Assembly: GCA_029204225.1 (NCBI GenBank) | Contig: CM055096.1 | Span: 46,635,079-46,699,078, forward strand | Direction: 5' to 3' | Length of the DNA: 64,000 bases | Source of the DNA: Diphasiastrum complanatum | Lineage: Eukaryota > Streptophyta > Lycopodiopsida > Lycopodiales > Lycopodiaceae | Shown here: piece by piece, positions 59,946 to 64,000 of the stretch | Layout: each line of letters starts with the position of its first letter | Position numbering within the stretch: the stretch's first letter is position 1 | Program-made: the position numbers and the translations under genes | Notes under the pieces: generated by a model | What the model was told of the DNA's origin: nothing | What the model saw: the letters and a program-made list of their open reading frames with translations, nothing else | Database searches by the model: none

Positions 59946-62900
59946 TTAAACTTTATATTTGAGATTATTTTCATGACATCACATCATCACAGATGCTCCA
60001 GTTTTACTTTTTCTTTTATATATATATATAATATATACATACATGTATATATATTATACATGTATGCTCATTTGTGTGGCCCACTTATGAAGTCAACCTA
60101 AGGACAATAAACTCTTAAATTATAATCAATTGAGTCCTTATTGAAGCTTCTTTGAAAATATGATCTATTAGACATAGAATATAAGGTCATCTTTATAGAA
60201 TGATACCCATTAGAAAGTGAAATGAAAAAATAGAATATGAGATATGCTAGTTACTACATTGAAATCTAGATATCTACATGTAGGTGTATAAATATAAAAG
60301 CTCTAAGCTTTGTTTTTGTTTTTTTAGGTTAGTGACTTTATACAAAGTACAAAAGAGGAACCATTAAACTACAAGTGACATAGTTTCTCAACTTCCTTAA
60401 AATCAGCAAGGGGGAAATGCTAAAATCTCCATTTCCAAATTCCCTGCTATTTCTATAATTTGGTTGTTTGTATATTGCAATTATGTGTATACTGTCTATA
60501 ATTTGGTTGTTTGTATATTGCAATTATGTGTATACTGTAAGTTTTATAAGTGAATGTGGCATGAATGACGTCACTGTGCAATGTATTACATAAATGGAAC
60601 GTGTGTTCAAGGTGTTGAGTCTTACGATACTGTAACAATATTGTTGATCCTATACAAGCATAATTGTCAATGGCTTCAAAGCTTGTGGCAAAAAGTTGTT
60701 GTGATGATGGGTTTGTGTTTCTTGTAAACACAATATGTGTGATTGTGTTAATTTGATTTTGGTTTCCTCTAATTAATTTTAGATAGTGTACAAGGTCAAT
60801 TGAAACATTGACCTAAGTAAACTACTTTGCAAGATTTTCTAGTTTGAACGTGAAAAGCTCACAAAAGAAAATACAGCTCGTCTTTTGATGCCCAAATCTG
60901 ACCTCGAATTTAGCTTTTAACTAACAAAACAAGAATCTTTTCTTGCAAAATCAGAGACTAGCTGGATTCAGATCCATTCCAAGACTGCAGTATGTGAATT
61001 TGGTTGATGGCAAACACATCTTTGTAGATTCAATCGTTAGGTCAAAAAAATGACAGATCAACACCTGCTCAGTGGCCAGCGATTGGGCTATGATACTTCT
61101 GCAATCTATGAGCTTTATAGTCTGGTAGCAACGCTTGTTTCTTTGATTACTGGTAGAAATTCACAGAGATGTTTACTATGCAGATTTCTAGTGACTTGAG
61201 TGCAATCACGGCGAACCTTGTGGCTGAGAATCAGACAAGCAGCAGTGTGACTATCTGTAGTCAGATGCAAGAGTATCAGGATCGAGGGCCTCATTGGATA
61301 CAAACAGTACGTCAACCAGCGGGATACACTGTTTTGAGAGAAATGACAGGCGGATAAGCATTTTTTTCTTCTCGAGGAAGCTTCTATCAAGACAAAGTTC
61401 TACATATTTAGAATTTCAGATGCTTAACAACTTAAACCTCAGAAAACTGTCAACTCACAGGTTAATGTTTGTCGTTGCAGCTTGTGAATGTTTCCAGAAT
61501 GGGCGTTGTAATAGTTAGCCTCAAGGCTAATTCCATTGATACTATCCAAATTTAGAAGACAGGAAATCTGCTCTCCCGTTGGCGATACCATTAGTGGGCG
61601 TGCAGAGAGAGGATATTGTATTGCTCTTTATTAAGATGTGGTGTGCCGCAAAAGGCAACATTATGGTTACCATAGGAGCTAAGCCGTGGTTCAAGTTCTA
61701 CTTGAGTTCTCTATTTGGCTTCATAATGTCACAGTGATGGCAAAACAAAAAATATACTACCCAAATTCAAAAGACTCTGCTCGCTTATCTCGCGATCATG
61801 AAAAAACAGATCAAAGGCTTGCAACTGAAGTAGGCATGGACCCTGCCTTCGGATTGCCAGACTGATGAAGAAACTAAGGATTATCCCTTACCTTCTCCCT
61901 ATCTTGCATAGCATAGGGGAGCGCCTTCCTGTGAGAAAATCCAGGAAGGCCTCTCCTGCCATTGTACTTGAAAGGATAGGAGGATTTCTTGCGGGTTTCT
62001 GCGGCTAATAAACGAGGCGGCGGCTTTAAAGACAGATCGTGAGCCTAAATATTCAAATTGCAACAAGACTTGGGCTTGCCTGGAAGGGGAATCGTGAGCC
62101 TGAAAATTCAACTTGCAAAAAGACCTAGGCTTGCCCGGAACCTCCTGAGCACTGCTACGAAGCTCTTGAAAGCAGATTCATGAGCTTTTGATTGTGGAAG
62201 GGATTCCCTCTCATTCCTCATTTTGAGCAGCAGAACCAAATCCTGAGTATGCTAATTCAATATTTGAAAAACAGAAAGAAAAAAAAAATTATGGGCTATC
62301 TTTGGCTAGAAGGCACCTATTTTGGCCATCCTTGGGCCAAAATGACCCCTGCAACTGGCTGCTCAGTGTTAGTGGGTAGAGCAACGTCACAAAGCAGGAG
62401 AAATGCGTTTCGGAGAGTTTTCATCGCCATTCTATCGAGCGGAGTGCGGGTGACCCCCACTTATCAAAAATTTTATCGACAAGGTCTTAAATCTGAAACA
62501 AAAAACATTGGTTAACACTAGAGTTGTTTTCACCACATTTTTGTGCGCGTGCACACAAAAGTGTGCATAAAATTCTTGGTCACTTGATGAGACATAACAT
62601 GCATTCAAATGATTGAACTTCAATCTTTCAATTTTATGTGGAACTAGACTTGACTCTTCATTGTGTTATTGGAAGACTTAAATTTTTTTTCTATCAATTG
62701 ATGGCAATTTGCACCCAAAAAACTTCAATAAAGGATTTTGTAAAGTAGATAGCCAAAGAAAGGGTGATATAAGACACCTCCAAAATAGTTGAAACTTTTA
62801 AGCACCTTTCAATAATTTTTTGTACTTTTCAACACTTGGCATGGGTGACTTTAGATGCACATAGGCTATCCCTACATAGCTCCAGATTGAAAAAAATTTG

Positions 62901-63641
62901 AGAGACATGTTTCTATGGCCATATAATACTTTTTAAAGTAGACAAACCAAAAAAATATTGTTAAAATCATGGTATTATACACTCATATATGATATTTCCA
63001 GTTTTGGTGATTTTTATCAGCACTTAAAAGGATAACTTTGAATGCACGTATCTATCTCTATAGATCTCCAAATTCAAAAATTTTTTAATACTGAGAATAA
63101 TAGTAACTTACAGGGAATAAGCTAATATAAATATCAATTTTGCGTAATTCCATTTTGAAGAGCCATCAGTAGATAAGTTGCGTTAGGCCCCAAGTATGGC
63201 ACCCTGCGTGCATAAGTCCAACTTGTGGTGCCATTAGTCACTAGGGGGCAGGAAACCAATTTTTGCAAATCTCAAGGTTTGAACTTAGATTTAAAAAAGT
63301 ATGCAAAAGTCAATGTCAAGATTCTAAAAAAAAACTTGCATTTTAAATTGAGACTTGAAATTCCTATTCCCATAAGTAAGTGTGGAAAGGACACTCCACA
63401 AGCTTCTATAAAGAGAAGCCCTTTCTATGTAATTTGGATCCTTAACTTAATGCAAGAGAGCTAAGTGCTACCATTTTGGGTCCACTTGTGCTAATTTTGG
63501 AGTGTGGCTTTATGCTGATTGCTTTTGTTTCTAAGTTCTTGCATTGTAGCCCATGTTAGCATATGTGCTAAATCATTATGTGTTTCTAATTTAGTGGAGT
63601 TTTTTAAGAGTTTGTGGAAGAGTGTATGAGTGAGTAGACAG

Positions 63642-63643
<2 letters not shown>
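59946..63643. other. 3.7 kb without a recognised gene
   Basis: Includes an AT dinucleotide-rich patch (about 60018-60062), a 43-bp perfect tandem duplication and small frames only. A plus frame at 61169-61357 and the stretch 61000-61370 look mildly protein-like (EYQDRGPHWIQTVRQPAGY) but match nothing I know. Confidence 0.4.
60452..60537. repeat. 43-bp perfect tandem duplication
   Basis: tctataatttggttgtttg starts both 60452 and 60495, and the two 43-bp copies look identical, so the duplication is recent. Confidence 0.95.

Positions 63644-63702
<59 letters not shown>
63644..63702. repeat. (GA)n microsatellite
   Basis: About 29 uninterrupted GA units. Confidence 0.95.
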
Positions 63703-63705
<3 letters not shown>

Positions 63706-64000
63706 GTGGAAGAGTGGGTTAGAATTAGTGTGGTTTTGGTTTTAAAGTTAGTACTATTTGGTTTTAGTTGTGTGTTCAAGGCATCTTGCTTGCAGTAGAA
63801 ATAGTGTTAATCCTTTTGTTTTGCATGCATCTTCAAGGCTCCTAGGTTTGAGCCCTACTTCTTGTGCTACAAATGACTTAGGAGGAGAAGGTGGAAGCCT
63901 TAAAAATCTTGACAACATTGTTGTCATTGCCAGGGAGCCAAATGCTTGCTAACTTTTGTTGTTTTCCTTTTTTTTCTACTTGCTTTGTTGTAGGGACTGG
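63703..64000. other. No gene recognised
   Basis: Short T-rich sequence to the window edge. A plus 64-codon frame at 63758-63952 has no known motif. Confidence 0.35.

Noticed and set aside
59941-60062. Matrix attachment or origin-like AT patch
   Set aside because: A simple TA-rich run of about 45 bp only. No further evidence.

Overview
The window is nuclear DNA from a land plant, most likely a flowering plant. It carries an intron-rich gene for a plastid-type sigma-70 factor, two tandem full-size ABCC (MRP-type) ABC transporter loci, and many Ty1/copia and Ty3/gypsy retrotransposon remnants with plant-type primer-binding sites. CT/GA microsatellites are common. I cannot place the species more closely.

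Layout. 1-2.0 kb: microsatellites and a copia scrap. 2.74-12.21 kb (minus): a complete six-exon sigma factor gene (588 codons) whose exons join in phase. Its third intron holds an internally deleted chromodomain gypsy element with 329-bp LTRs, and two introns hold two-copy tandem duplications. 12.2-20.5 kb: intergenic DNA, a minus-strand gypsy gag fragment, and 4.4 kb with no clear gene. 20.5-26.7 kb: a decayed plus-strand gypsy element with a 25/75-bp higher-order tandem repeat in its leader. 26.7-37.5 kb: a mosaic of copia pieces on both strands with three unrelated LTR types. 37.8-39.0 kb: an old gypsy RT/RNase H relic. 40.6-59.9 kb: a tandem duplication carrying an ABCC pseudogene (40.9-47.0 kb) and an intact 1,500-residue ABCC gene (49.9-57.2 kb), both minus. 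59.9-64 kb: no recognised gene.

The sigma factor should direct the bacterial-type plastid RNA polymerase. The ABCC protein should be a membrane exporter or vacuolar pump for conjugates. The two are neighbours only; nothing here links their functions.

The most unusual structure is the 143-144 bp copia LTR (LTR-A), present twice in inverted orientation at 30.16-31.00 kb. Each copy holds a 73-nt tRNA-like sequence with a near-complete cloverleaf. The plus copy has consensus A and B boxes (internal Pol III promoter). Each copy has a G-rich PPT-like tract on one side and an initiator-tRNA(Met) PBS on the other. Other notable points are a 4-nt initiator coding exon in both ABCC copies, a NAGNAG acceptor in the sigma gene where both choices keep frame, clusters of CACACGTGTG palindromes and of CATGCA motifs in copia LTRs, and copia junctions that look like repeated template switching or inversion.
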